From positions 41,217,795 to 41,281,794 of the forward strand of contig NC_092670.1 in NCBI RefSeq assembly GCF_964355755.1: a stretch of DNA of 64,000 bases. The letters are read 5' to 3'. Each line of letters starts with the position of its first letter. Position 1 is the first letter of the stretch. The position numbers and the translations under genes were made by a program. The stretch is from Antedon mediterranea. Its lineage: Eukaryota > Echinodermata > Crinoidea > Comatulida > Antedonidae. The notes under the pieces are model-generated. The model did not search any database and was not told the DNA's origin. It saw only the letters and a list, made by a program, of their open reading frames with translations. Below, piece by piece: positions 51,170-62,880 of the stretch.

Positions 51170-54100
51170 CTATACAAATCCAAGTTTATCTCACTTTCAC
51201 CTTGTATGCTACACAGCCTACTAAATCCTAGTTTATCTCACTTTCACCTTGTATGCTACACAGCCTACTCAATCCTAGTTTATCTCACTTTCACCTTGTA
51301 TGCTACACAGCCTACTCAATCCTAGTTTATCTCACTTTCATCTTGTATGCTACACAGCCTACTAAATCCTAGTTTATCTCACTTTCACCTTGTATGCTAC
51401 ACAGCCTACTCAATCCTAGTTTATCTCACTTTCATCTTGTATGCTACACAGCCTACTCAATCCTAGTTTATCTCACTTTCACCTTGTATGCTACACAGCC
51501 TACTCAATCCTAGTTTATCTCACTTTCATCTTGTATGCTACACAGCCTACTAAATCCTAGTTTATCTCACTTTCACCTTGTATGCTACACAGCNNNNNNN
51601 NNNNNNNNNNNNNNNNNNNNNNNNNNNNNNNNNNNNNNNNNNNNNNNNNNNNNNNNNNNNNNNNNNNNNNNNNNNNNNNNNNNNNNNNNNNNNNNNNNNN
51701 NNNNNNNNNNNNNNNNNNNNNNNNNNNNNNNNNNNNNNNNNNNNNNNNNNNNNNNNNNNNNNNNNNNNNNNNNNNNNNNNNNNNNNNNNNNNNCTACTCA
51801 ATCCTAGTTTATCTCACTTTCATCTTGTATGCTACACAGCCTACTCAATCCTAGTTTATCTCACTTTCATCTTGTATTCTACACAGCCTACTAAATCCTA
51901 GTTTATCTCACTTTCACCTTGTATGCTACACAGCCTACTCAATCCTAGTTTATCTCACTTTCACCTTGTATGCTACACAGCCTACTAAATCCTAGTTTAG
52001 CTCACTTTCACCTTGTATGCTACATAGCCTACTCAATCCTAGTTTATCTCACTTTCACCTTGTATGCTACACAGCCTACTAAATCCTAGTTTATCTCACT
52101 TTCACCTTGTATGCTACACAGCCTACTCAATCCTAGTTTATCTCACTTTCACCTTGTATGCTACACAGCCTACTAAATCCTAGTTTATCTCACTTTCACC
52201 TTGTATGCTACACAGCCTACTCAATCCTAGTTTATCTCACTTTCACCTTGTATGCTACACAGCCTACTCAATCCTAGTTTATCTCACTTTCACCTTGTAT
52301 GCTACACAGCCTACTAAATCCTAGTTTATCTCACTTTCACCTTGTATGCTACACAGCCTACTAAATCCTAGTTTATCTCACTTTCACCTTGTATGCTACA
52401 CAGCCTACTCAATCCTAGTTTATCTCACTTTCATCTTGTATGCTACACAGCCTACTAAATCCTAGTTTATCTCACTTTCACCTTGTATGCTACACAGCCT
52501 ACTAAATCCTAGTTTATCTCACTTTCACCTTGTATGCTACACAGCCTACTCAATCCTAGTTTATCTCACTTTCACCTTGTATGCTACACAGCCTACTAAA
52601 TCCTAGTTTATCTCACTTTCATCTTGTATGCTACACAGCCTACTAAATCCTAGTTTATCTCACTTTCACCTTGTATGCTACACAGCCTACTCAATCCTAG
52701 TTTATCTCACTTTCATCTTGTATGCTACACAGCCTACTCAATCCTACTTTATCTCACTTTCACCTTGTATGCTACACAGCCTACTAAATCCTAGTTTATC
52801 TCACTTTCACCTTGTATGCTACACAGCCTACTCAATCCTAGTTTATCTCACTTTCACCTTGTATGCTACACAGCCTACTCAATCCTAGTTTATCTCACTT
52901 TCACCTTGTATGCTACACAGCCTACTAAATCCTAGTTTATCTCACTTTCACCTTGTATGCTACACAGCCTACTAAATCCTAGTTTATCTCACTTTCACCT
53001 TGTATGCTACACAGCCTACTCAATCCTAGTTTATCTCACTTTCACCTTGTATGCTACACAGCCTACTAAATCCTAGTTTATCTCACTTTCACCTTGTATG
53101 CTACACAGCCTACTCAATCCTAGTTTATCTCACTTTCACCTTGTATGCTACACAGCCTACTCAATCCTAGTTTATCTCACTTTCACCTTGTATGCTACAC
53201 AGCCTACTAAATCCTAGTTTATCTCACTTTCACCTTGTATGCTACACAGCCTACTAAATCCTAGTTTATCTCACTTTCACCTTGTATGCTACACAGCCTA
53301 CTCAATCCTAGTTTATCTCACTTTCACCTTGTATGCTACACAGCCTACTCAATCCTAGTTTATCTCACTTTCACCTTGTATGCTACACAGCCTACTAAAT
53401 CCTAGTTTATCTCACTTTCACCTTGTATGCTACACAGCCTACTCAATCCTAGTTTATCTCACTTTCACCTTGTATGCTACACAGCCTACTAAATCCTAGT
53501 TTATCTCACTTTCACCTTGTATGCTACACAGCCTACTAAATCCTAGTTTATCTCACTTTCACCTTGTATGCTACACAGCCTACTCAATCCTAGTTTATCT
53601 CACTTTCACCTTGTATGCTACACAGCCTACTAAATCCTAGTTTATCTCACTTTCACCTTGTATGCTACACAGCCTACTAAATCCTAGTTTATCTCACTTT
53701 CACCTTGTATGCTACACAGCCTACTCAATCCTAGTTTATCTCACTTTCACCTTGTATGCTACACAGCCTACTCAATCCTAGTTTATCTCACTTTCACCTT
53801 GTATGCTACACAGCCTACTAAATCCTAGTTTATCTCACTTTCACCTTGTATGCTACACAGCCTACTCAATCCTAGTTTATCTCACTTTCACCTTGTATGC
53901 TACACAGCCTACTCAATCCTAGTTTATCTCACTTTCACCTTGTATGCTACACAGCCTACTCAATCCTAGTTTATCTCACTTTCACCTTGTATGCTACACA
54001 GCCTACTAAATCCTAGTTTATCTCACTTTCACCTTGTATGCTACACAGCCTACTAAATCCTAGTTTATCTCACTTTCACCTTGTATGCTACACAGCCTAT

Positions 54101-54700
54101 TAAATCCTAGTTTATCTCACTTTCACCTTGTATGCTACACAGCCTACTCAATCCTAGTTTATCTCACTTTCATCTTGTATGCTACACAGCCTACTAAATC
54201 CTAGTTTATCTCACTTTCACCTTGTATGCTACACAGCCTACTAAATCCTAGTTTATCTCACTTTCACCTTGTATGCTACACAGCCTACTAAATCCTAGTT
54301 TATCTCACTTTCACCTTGTATGCTACACAGCCTACTAAATCCTAGTTTATCTCACTTTCACCTTGTATGCTACACAGCCTACTCAATCCTAGTTTATCTC
54401 ACTTTCACCTTGTATGCTACACAGCCTACTAAATCCTAGTTTATCTCACTTTCACCTTGTATGCTACACAGCCTACTAAATCCTAGTTTATCTCACTTTC
54501 ACCTTGTATGCTACACAGCCTACTAAATCCTAGTTTATCTCACTTTCACCTTGTATGCTACACAGCCTACTCAATCCTAGTTTATCTCACTTTCACCTTG
54601 TATGCTACACAGCCTACTCAATCCTAGTTTATCTCACTTTCACCTTGTATGCTACACAGCCTACTCAATCCTAGTTTATCTCACTTTCACCTTGTATAGT
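51170..54700 (+). repeat. 47-bp satellite, about 75 copies, interrupted by an N gap
   Basis: The unit is ctactcaatcctagtttatc plus tcactttcaccttgtatgctacacagc. Two positions alternate between two states along the array (ctCaatc or ctAaatc; tcaCcttg or tcaTcttg), while other sites are nearly invariant. All 47-bp units are open in some frame, which gives spurious reading frames. The array lies directly behind the PDZ-PH stop codon and may be transcribed. Confidence 0.97.
51594..51793. other. Assembly gap (200 N)
   Basis: A run of 200 N inside the 47-bp array. The round length suggests a placeholder, so the true array length is unknown. Confidence 0.98.
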
Positions 54701-55095
54701 ATGTTGTTATGTTGTATTCACTTTATATGCTACACTGCATACATGTCACATTTGTTCACCTTGATCAACAAATGGAATTCTCATACTAAATTATATTACT
54801 GAATATTTTACATATTTACTTACTATAATCATTGCTCTATGTTGCCTGTAAATATGATTTACAATGAAATGTCCAAAATATTTAATATAGTAGTAAGTAT
54901 ATACAATGTAAGCTACTGTATCTAGGCGTACATGTATTAGTATTATAAATTAATTTCGTAATCACCCATTAGTTCCAGTAATAAAGTTATTTTTACTGAT
55001 TTTACCAATAAATATTTTAGTTCCTTGATATTAGAATATAAACATTGAATGTGTAATTCTTTATAATGGCACTTAACATCATCATTATTTATGTG
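54701..55095. other. Intergenic, nothing recognised
   Basis: AT-rich sequence between two tandem arrays, without gene signals. Confidence 0.5.
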
Positions 55096-55568
55096 AAGGG
55101 CCTTCTTTACACGACCAAGTGTAATATGAGATGCCTTCTTTACACGACCAAGTGTAATATGAGATGCCTTCTTTACACGACCAAGTGTAATATGAGATGC
55201 CTTCTTTACACGACCAAGTGTAATATGAGATGCCTTCTTTACACGACCAAGTGTAATATGAGATGCCTTCTTTACACGACCAAGTGTAATATGAGATGCC
55301 TTCTTTACACGACCAAGTGTAATATGAGATGCCTTCTTTACACGACCAAGTGTAATATGAGATGCCTTCTTTACACGACCAAGTGTAATATGAGATGCCT
55401 TCTTTACACGACCAAGTGTAATATGAGATGCCTTCTTTACACGACCAAGTGTAATATGAGATGCCTTCTTTACACGACCAAGTGTAATATGAGATGCCTT
55501 CTTTACACGACCAAGTGTAATATGAGATGCCTTCTTTACACGACCAAGTGTAATATGAGATGCCTTCG
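55096..55568 (-). repeat. 33-bp x ~14 array, open on both strands
   Basis: The plus-strand unit is tttacacgaccaagtgtaatatgagatgccttc. On the minus strand it encodes KASHITLGRVK repeated in a 215-codon frame (55590-54943), and on the plus strand LLYTTKCNMRC repeated. Copies are almost perfect. A minus-strand exon entering from the right (FVIGDCPSWSSLMWFKLAE) is possible but has no recognised homology or clear acceptor, so I do not call a gene. Confidence 0.9.
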
Positions 55569-55590
55569 TTTCAGCTAATTTAAACCACAT

Positions 55591-56377
55591 AAGGGAAGAC
55601 CAGGAAGGACAATCACCAATGACAAACTTGTATGTAAAAATGTAGATAAATGATAAGGCTGTGCTTATTTCACTATTATGAGTTTCAACTCTAGTAGTAC
55701 TGTATTTGGTTTTCTTGGAAGTATTGTTTCGTTGTATATGGAATTTTTATTCTGAAATAACGTAATCAATCAACAAACTTGGTTTTTATACATTTATTGC
55801 TTAAAATAAGTATAAAAAGCAAACATATAACTTGTCATTCAACAATTGCACAATAAATTAAAGATAAAAATAAATCAAGATGAATAAATAAGTTATAAAT
55901 AATGTTAAACAAAAAGAAAATGATATAGAGTTTTTCTTTATTACTTAAAAAAAATATAGGGAGCGACTGTATCCAATTAATATGCCTCTTTCTATTTAAA
56001 TAACTATTATACTCTTCACAAGAACAAAACTATAAATGCTACAATTGCTATGTACCAAAGTACATCTTGCATAGTTATATAAATAGCTTTTAAACAGTAG
56101 AAAAAAGTAGACAACATTAACAAACAGTATAAGGAAAATGTTCAAATTGAAACTAAAAGACAAGTAGTTAAAACCACTTGCTTAAATTTAAAAGACAAGT
56201 AGTTAAAACCACTTGCTTAAATTTAAAAGACAAGTAGTTAAAACCACTTGCTTAAATTTAAAAGACAAGTAGTTAAAACCACTTGCTTAAATTTCATTTG
56301 GCCTATCATCCACCTTTTGACTACTACATAAACTATTTTCACGTTCTCAATTCTTCTGTAGCATAATAATACTAGAT
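55591..56377. other. Non-coding, includes the 3'UTR of the 56.4-kb gene
   Basis: AT-rich. Contains four copies of a 35-bp unit (aaaagacaagtagttaaaac plus cacttgcttaaattt) at 56153-56296. No gene was seen. Confidence 0.6.
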
Positions 56378-56929
56378 TTACTTTACAGTTAGATTTTGCA
56401 TAACTTTAGCAACTTTTTCAACATCTTTCTTTTGCTGTACATCTTTTACAAGTTTAATGTCATCTAGAGATTTTGATCTTCTACGACGTATAGATCTAAT
56501 ACAAGCAAGGTTTGATTGGTTAGAATTCTCTGTGAATGTGACATCATCCTCATCAGTTTCCATTTTTGTCTCAAAACGTCTTGGATTGTAATACGGCTTG
56601 AGATAATACTTTCTAAATCGCCTTTCCCGGGTAGCTTTACTATAGTTCTCTTGCCTCTCCATTCTTGTTGTTGTTGAACAACTGGGACTTTTCTGAGCTT
56701 CATCGCTTTCAGTTATTCCTTCTTGTGGAACATATTTGATGGGGCCCAAACCTGTAACAAATGTTGGATTCATGCAAAGAACTTGGTAACTGGAAGAACT
56801 TTTTTTGCTTTCTCTTTCATTTTTCCTTTCTCTTTCATTTTTCCTACTTTTCTCCAGCAGAAATTGTTTACGGCTGTCTGTTACAACACTGAGCATGCCC
56901 AATTCCTGCAGAGCATTATCCACATTCAT
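56378..56929 (-). CDS. Unrecognised basic, charged protein
   Basis: The last exon runs from an acceptor (tttttaaag, about 56947) and carries a 183-codon frame from the first ATG at 56929 (MNVDNALQELGMLSVVTDSR). The middle is very rich in Lys/Arg/Glu/Ser, with a tandem EKSRKNERERKNERESKK. Then come YVPQEGITESDEAQ, a basic block (RERRFRKYYLKPYYNPRR), an acidic patch (METDEDDVTF) and RRRRSKSLDD, which looks like a nuclear localisation signal and a basophilic kinase site. A non-coding first exon with donor at about 57468 (ctgcctgcag|gtatat) is likely. I do not recognise the family. It stands head-to-head with DTWD1, about 970 bp apart. Confidence 0.65.
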   Translation of the reverse strand: MNVDNALQELGMLSVVTDSRKQFLLEKSRKNERERKNERESKKSSSSYQVLCMNPTFVTGLGPIKYVPQEGITESDEAQKSPSCSTTTRMERQENYSKATRERRFRKYYLKPYYNPRRFETKMETDEDDVTFTENSNQSNLACIRSIRRRRSKSLDDIKLVKDVQQKKDVEKVAKVMQNLTVK

Positions 56930-57900
56930 GCTTCTTGCTGCTGCCTTTAAAAAAGATAAATGCATAATAATTATTTGTTTACTTGTCCCTCGTATCGTAA
57001 TCATAATGATTTACAAAACCAGTACAGTATTTAATAACATTAATAGAAATTATCTGAAATTAGAATGACTATATAATTAATTTAAAGCCAAGCATTCAAG
57101 CAAGTACAACAATAACAAATTATTAAAAAAACCAAAACACAACAATCCATTCCAGATTATGGGAAGTGTAGAACCGGCCTTTAACTGTCATTTTATTGAT
57201 TTCTGTTGATCGATATGTAGCGCGCCTGGCTGTGTGTGATGACCGAATCGTCCCGCCCGGATTCTTGACTGAATCGGTCCAACAACTACCTACCACACTG
57301 CACCACCAGCAGGCAGGCTAGGCCCAGCAGGGACGATTCAGCCCAGCCAGGTTTGGCACCCAATATACGTACACTCAACTAACTCAAGTGTATAATATCC
57401 AAATATCTTACCCTTTCTTTTAATTAAATTAATATACACTGTACTTCCCATATACCTGCAGGCAGAAGAGTTTAAAAAGCAATCTAAACGGCTAGCCTAG
57501 TTAATTGTGTTAGCTCCTTTTTGTAATGTAATGTTTACGTATATAGCGCCCTCAGTACCGAAGGACACATCTCCCACACGAACGCGCCAATAAAAATCTT
57601 TATACCAAAAAAAACAACGTATTTTTTATTTACGTTTAGTGTATTCAATAAATAAATCCAAACTAAAAAAAATGTATTAATGCATAATTTTTCCATTCAT
57701 ATATTATGTTTTAATTATTTTTTTGCAAAAGAAATTACACAAAGTTGTTACAGTAGAGTATTGATTTAACAAACACACACATTAAAATGTCAGCCTCCTG
57801 TAAAATATTTTTTGTTGCTTGTAATACTGTATTCCCATAGTTTTAACCTAAGTCTACCCATCATTTTTGAATTAATTCATTTGAATCATTCTAAAGGAAC
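56930..57900. promoter_or_regulatory. Head-to-head intergenic region of the unknown gene and DTWD1
   Basis: Contains the probable first intron and 5' exon of the minus-strand gene, a GC-richer stretch (57220-57360) with gaatcgtcccgcc and gacgattcagccc motifs like those in DDX54 intron 1, and AT-rich sequence before the DTWD1 start. The promoters were not located. Confidence 0.4.
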
Positions 57901-60900
57901 ATGGATGAAGATAGAAGAGCCAGTGGGGGTTTGCTTCTTAAAAACTTGAAATTAGCATCGCATTCTATCCTCGAGTCAATGAATGGACGATCTCCATGTC
58001 CAAATTGCAAAGCATCAAGAAAGTTTTATTGCTATACTTGTTATGTACCGGTTGAAGAACTCAAAGATAAAGTTCCACAAGTAAAGGTAAATGTTTACTT
58101 TCAATTTCTAACAATATCTAACTAAAGACTGATTGGTAATTATCAAATTAATCTGACATCAATCAATAGTACTATAGTACTTAGTAGAGGGGGTAGGCGA
58201 ACTTACTACTGAACCTTTTTAATTTACACGTGCGTAGCCTGTCACTTTTGACGTGCTCGTATAACGTAATTTCGAGTTGAAAAGTAAGTCAAGAAAACAG
58301 AAATCGGGCAAAAAGAGTGCGCAATAACATTTAACGCGCAGTGCGCGCGCAAAAATCTGCGCACTCATGGCAATTTTGTAAACGCTTAAAATTGCCTGAA
58401 ACGTACTCTTATTTCGAAAATAAATTTTGAAAATTTTAAGCGCGCGTACGCATGCGTTACATGCGCTACGCACGTAATTGTATTGCCATATGATGATTTA
58501 TGCCCTGAAATTTATGAGTACCAAATTTTATTTAATTGTGATTCATGGTTGTGAAGATATGATTACAAACGTGATTTCGTTAAATTGTGCGTAGACCGCG
58601 TAATTTTTTATTGCGCACCGTGAAAACATAACCACATCGATTCCTGGCCATAAGGAATATACTGTGAAAAATTGACTTAGCTAGATTAAACTGATATCAA
58701 GATAAGGTCAGAAAGCGATAAAACGCATAGTGATACCGGACCGACAGACAGACCGACCGACATAGTGAACTATAGAGTCGCGTCCACGCGACTAAAAACA
58801 AATACTTCCCAGGACAAATTTCAATTCAACTTTAGGGGTAGGGGTGTACATAGCTATGATAGGTGTATGTTTTAAGTACGTTGTAAACTGTATAAATGAA
58901 TAGGTGTCATATTGGCTGATAATTAAAATATCTAATTTTGATACTGCGTCCCCCCAGCCTTCTTTCTCCTCTCACCATCCCAACCACAATCAACAAACCT
59001 TAACTCCTCCCCTGGACAGTTCAAATGTAGTAACTTTTCCTATTACAATTCCAATCATATAGACTACTTCATTATGCCAATATTTTCGCTCCTTCTCCTC
59101 CCCTCCAAACACACCCCAGATACTGGGTGATATGTTTAAGACGATTCCAGTACAAATTGTGTTAGCCAGCACTCCCAATCCATAATCCCTCAAGCAGTTT
59201 TCAAAAGCAGTTTAAAACATTCCCAATACAGTTTCTGACATGGTGATAAGCTTACATCCCCACCTCAAACTCCATTCCCCTTCCCAGGGATAATTAAAAT
59301 ACATTATCCTACTACAATTCTGGTCAATTTGATAGCCAACTACCCCTAGCCTAAGCAAAATCCTCACAACCTTCTGAACCTCAACTCCCACACCCTATCT
59401 AACCAAATCCCCGGATTTTTGCAATGTGACGTCGTTTAAAACCTTCCCAGTACATTTGCTATAATTTTGATACCCTATATGTATGGTTTCATGCAGAAAC
59501 AGAAATTTGTATAACGAACAAACATCGAAAGTGGACCATTTCGGTCCTAGATGGCGTCTGATGTTCAAATATAGTAGTAGAACACAGTAACAGTAAAGAA
59601 CGTGTGTATGTTCACACAGGAAATGGATGTCTGTAATGAGACAATCCAAGAGGCCAATACATAGCTGGATATAGTTAAAGTACTTTGCTAAATGTGTAAT
59701 TGAATAGGTGTCATATTGGTTAATGAATAAAATATGTACAGTATATCTATATCTATATTTCCCCAAACGCCTTGCTGAGGATAATTCAAATACTGTAAAA
59801 CTTTTGTAGTATAATTGTACAATTCGATAGCCTACAACCCCGAGCCCTAGCAAAAATGACATCACAAACTACCACAGCCAACCCCCCCACCCCCCCACCG
59901 CCCTCCCACAAAAACCCCAGTTCGGGGGAATTTTTTTAATGTAGTTTAAAACCTTCCGGGTACAATTGCCATCATTTTGATACCCGATATGTACAGTATA
60001 ACCCTGCAGAAACAGAAATTTGTATATCGAACAAACATCGAAAGTGGGGGTTTTGACCACATTTTGGTCCCTAACTTGGATCCTAGGTGGCGGATGATGT
60101 TCAAATATAGCTTAGAACATTCCCGGTACAATTGCGGTCATTTTGATACCCCATATGTAAGATTGCGTGCAGTAACAAAAATGTGTATAGCGAACAAACA
60201 AACAAACACACAGACAGACGTACAAACTCTCTCACTTATAATATAGATAAATAATAATAATGATAATAATACAGTATTATCATATCATTATTAATTAGGC
60301 CTAGGCCTACTAAATAATAATGACAGTAACTATAAAAAAATTGTTGTTGTTGAATATGCTATTTTATTGGTTTGTTTCTATAGAAGTAAACGTAAATAAC
60401 TTGATTAAAACTGCAAAATGGAAAGGTCTGATTTCGATTAATCTTCATTTTTAAAAATGTTTTTGGAGGAAAATATAATTTTTTTGGAATATGGTTATGT
60501 TATAAATCAAATACATTTATTGATTTTATATTAGCAATATTCTTCATTATTTTCTTTGTACTGTAGTTACCATTAAAAATTGACATAATAAAACATCCAA
60601 AAGAAATAGATGGCAAAAGCACAGCAGTACATGCTGGGTTAATATCACCCAATGATGTTACTATCTACACCTTTCCATGTATTCCAGATTTTGAGTCATC
60701 TGAAAAGGTAAATCATTATATAGTCATCATTAAGTTTTCTTTCATTGCTGGGTTAATACAGTATCACCCAATGATGTTACTATCTACACCTTTCCATGTA
60801 TTCCAGATTTTGAGTCATCTGAAAAGGTAAAATCAATGATTATATAGTCATCATTAAGTTTTCTTTCATTGCTGGGTTAATATCACCCAAAATCTTATTA

Positions 60901-62105
60901 TTATTATTATGTATTCCGGATTTTTATTGATTCTTCAGAGAAGGTAATCATTACAGTCAAGTTTTCTTTCATTTTTTAAAATGTTTGGTGTATATTGTTT
61001 CTTTTACACCCAGTTTATCATGTTCCTTGTTATTTGTCATATTTGACTTGCAGGTAGTGCTCGTTTTTCCATCTAAAGATGCTGTGAAATTAGACGATAT
61101 TTTTAAAGTGCCAAAAGACGACAAAAAAGAGGGAAAGGAAGACGACAAAAAAGAGGGAAAGGAAGACGACAAAAAAGAGGGTGTGAAAGAGCAAATAGAT
61201 TCCTCTTTCACACGTGTTGTTTTTATTGACAGTACTTGGAATCAAAGTAATCAAATATTCAGAGATGAAAGATTGAAAGGTAAATTATAAAAACTAATAT
61301 AACAACAAAATACAGTGTTTATCAATATAGAAAAAATTATGATAAATATTTTATTTTGATAGAAACTTTGTAATAAATGCAGTAATTATAGAAAGGTTAA
61401 TATTATTGGTAATCCAGTATGTTATTACGATAGAATTATTGGTAATTAATTATTTTATTACAATATAAATGTTAATGCTGCTTCTCTTCTAATAGCATTA
61501 ACATTACGAAGATAAAATAATATTTTGATATCTATAGAAACGATTATCAATAACATTATTATTGATTACATTAGTGAAAAAATATCAATATAGTAAAAAG
61601 CAATGGTTATGGTTTATTATGTCATTCTGTTTTGTTCTTATTAGGTTTACCTTGTATAATACTGAACAGTAGAGAAACCTGCTTTTGGGGAACACAAATC
61701 ATATGACGTCATTCTGTTTTGTTCTTATTAGGTTTACCTTGTATAATACTGAACAGTAGAGAAACCTGCTTTTGGAGAACACAAAAGGACAAGCCAAACA
61801 CTTACCTAGCAACTATAGAAGCCATTTATTATTTTCTCGTTGATTATCACAATCTAACGCACGACGATATTCCATATGACGGCCGCTATGATAATCTTCT
61901 GTATTTTTACGCGTTTATGTACAAAGTGGTTGAAAAAAGTAATGAGGAGAAAAAACATGAGGGAATGGAAAATATAAGAAAACGAAAACGACAAGATTGG
62001 GAAGAGAAAATAAGAAATAAGAAACTTGACAATTTAGATGATGTAGAAAAAGAGAAATGTAAACAAAATAATGATGATTCGAACAAAAAAGCAGGTTCTT
62101 CATAA
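57901..62105 (+). CDS. DTWD1: tRNA-uridine aminocarboxypropyltransferase 1 (DTW domain)
   Basis: Four exons (57901-58086, 60567-60707, 61054-61279, 61732-62105) join in phase to 308 aa (human 304). The enzyme transfers the 3-amino-3-carboxypropyl group of S-adenosylmethionine to uridine in the D-arm of tRNA (acp3U20). Visible signatures: a zinc-type [48 protein letters not shown], the DTW motif in the form [27 protein letters not shown] and [14 protein letters not shown]-like [13 protein letters not shown]. Exon 3 carries three DDKKEGKE repeats (24 bp) where human has a variable linker. The C-terminus is a Lys/Glu-rich tail. Exons 2 and 4 have partial copies next to them. The start at 57901 is the first in-frame ATG. 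Confidence 0.95.
58140..58830. mobile_element. Dispersed repeat in DTWD1 intron 1
   Basis: A GC-richer block with many CpG and cgcgcgcaaaa-type motifs, ending in gacagacagaccgaccgaca and tatagagtcgcgtccacgcg. This end sequence is familiar from dispersed repeats of marine invertebrates. No coding capacity was seen; an 84-codon frame on the minus strand (58473-58219) is not credible. Element borders are approximate. Confidence 0.5.
58831..60300. repeat. Degenerate direct repeats in DTWD1 intron 1, probable old transposon
   Basis: At least three diverged copies of a block with cagaaacagaaatttgtata, cgaacaaacatcgaaagtgg and gatgttcaaatatag occur near 59490, 60010 and 60170. The last ends in cacacagacagacgtacaaa. 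C-rich runs lie around 58950-59000 and 59880-59910. No coding sequence was recognised. Confidence 0.5.
60620..60950 (+). repeat. Duplications of the DTWD1 exon 2 end plus donor
   Basis: The true exon end ([21 protein letters not shown], donor at 60707) is followed by a second nearly exact copy with its own donor (60826/60827) and a third, decayed copy ending cagagaaggtaatcat (about 60945). The second copy does not splice in frame from its nearest acceptor-like site (aatacag). The unit is about 120 bp. Confidence 0.92.
61627..61790 (+). repeat. 87-bp x 2 duplication of the DTWD1 exon 4 acceptor
   Basis: The acceptor tgttcttattag with the coding start ([14 protein letters not shown]) occurs at 61644/61645 and again at 61731/61732. 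Only the second continues into the rest of the exon; from the first, the frame runs to TGA within about 20 codons. Confidence 0.94.
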
Positions 62106-62129
62106 TATCAAACAAACCACTATTAAATC

Positions 62130-62490
62130 ACTTGTCGTCGCTATATTCGTAATAGCCTATATATTGTACCCTATGTTCACACTATACAAGTTTTTCAAAT
62201 TGAGTTATCGTCTTCACTGTTCGTAATAGCCTATATATTGTACCCTATGTTCACACTATACAAGTTGTTCAAATTGAGTTATCGTCTTCACTGTTCGTAA
62301 AAGCCTATATATTGTACCCTATGTTCACACTATACAAGTTGTTCATATTGAGTTATCGTCTTCACTGTTCGTAATAGCCTATATATTGTACCCTATGTTC
62401 ACACTATAAAAGTTGTTCAAATTGAGTTATCGTCTTCACTGTTCGTAATAGTCTATATATTGTGCCCTTTGTTCACACTTTACAAGTTAT
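62130..62490 (+). repeat. 74-bp x 5 minisatellite in the DTWD1 3'UTR
   Basis: Units contain ttcgtaatagcctatatatt and gtaccctatgttcacactat plus caaattgagttatcg. The array starts about 40 bp after the stop codon and decays in the last copy. Confidence 0.93.
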
Positions 62491-62566
62491 GATGTTCAAA
62501 TTGAGTTTCAAATGTTTTTTTTATTGCTCTTAATAAACAATCAACACTTTGATAAACATAAATGAA

Positions 62567-62815
62567 TCATAGAAGGTACACCTGATTCTTGGGAGCAGAC
62601 GGCAATTTATCTCTCAAATTACTAGATTGTTCAATGCCGCCGGTTTGGTAACCCACGTAAACTTTTATTGGCTTATGATTGATTATACTATAAGAAACAA
62701 CAATAGAGACTCTGTATTTGGTCTTCAGATTCAAGTCCATTTTGTTTTCTGACCTCTTTATGTAGAACAGGTGTCCATATTTGTTGTTAAGGAGTGTAGG
62801 CCAGGTGACAAGAGT
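62567..62815 (-). CDS. Possible terminal exon of an unrecognised gene
   Basis: A minus-strand frame of 82 codons to a stop at 62567: TLVTWPTLLNNKYGHLFYIK, then MDLNLKTKYRVSIVVSYSII, KVYVGYQTGG and LPSAPKNQVYLL. It follows an acceptor-like taaag or taag at about 62816. The residue mix looks like real protein, but no homologue was recognised and no upstream exon was found. A 57-bp duplication (62772-62880) copies the first part of this exon with its acceptor. Confidence 0.35.
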   Translation of the reverse strand, partial: TLVTWPTLLNNKYGHLFYIKRSENKMDLNLKTKYRVSIVVSYSIINHKPIKVYVGYQTGGIEQSSNLRDKLPSAPKNQVYLL

Positions 62816-62880
62816 CTTACTTTAAAGGTGTCCATATTTGTTGTTAAGGAGTGTAGGCCAGGTGACAAGAGTCCTACTTT
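62772..62880 (-). repeat. 57-bp x 2 duplication at the start of the possible terminal exon
   Basis: Two copies of gtgtccatatttgttgttaa plus ggagtgtaggccaggtgaca and agagtc-tactttaaa. If the minus-strand exon is real, the distal copy (better polypyrimidine tract, ctgtctttttaaag) would read into a stop. Confidence 0.85.

Noticed and set aside
51086-54802. Several short frames across the 47-bp satellite and the N gap
   Set aside because: Products of the repeat and of undetermined bases; no start context, splice sites or homology.
58219-58473. 84-codon minus-strand frame in DTWD1 intron 1
   Set aside because: Lies in a dispersed repeat and has no domain, start context or splice support.
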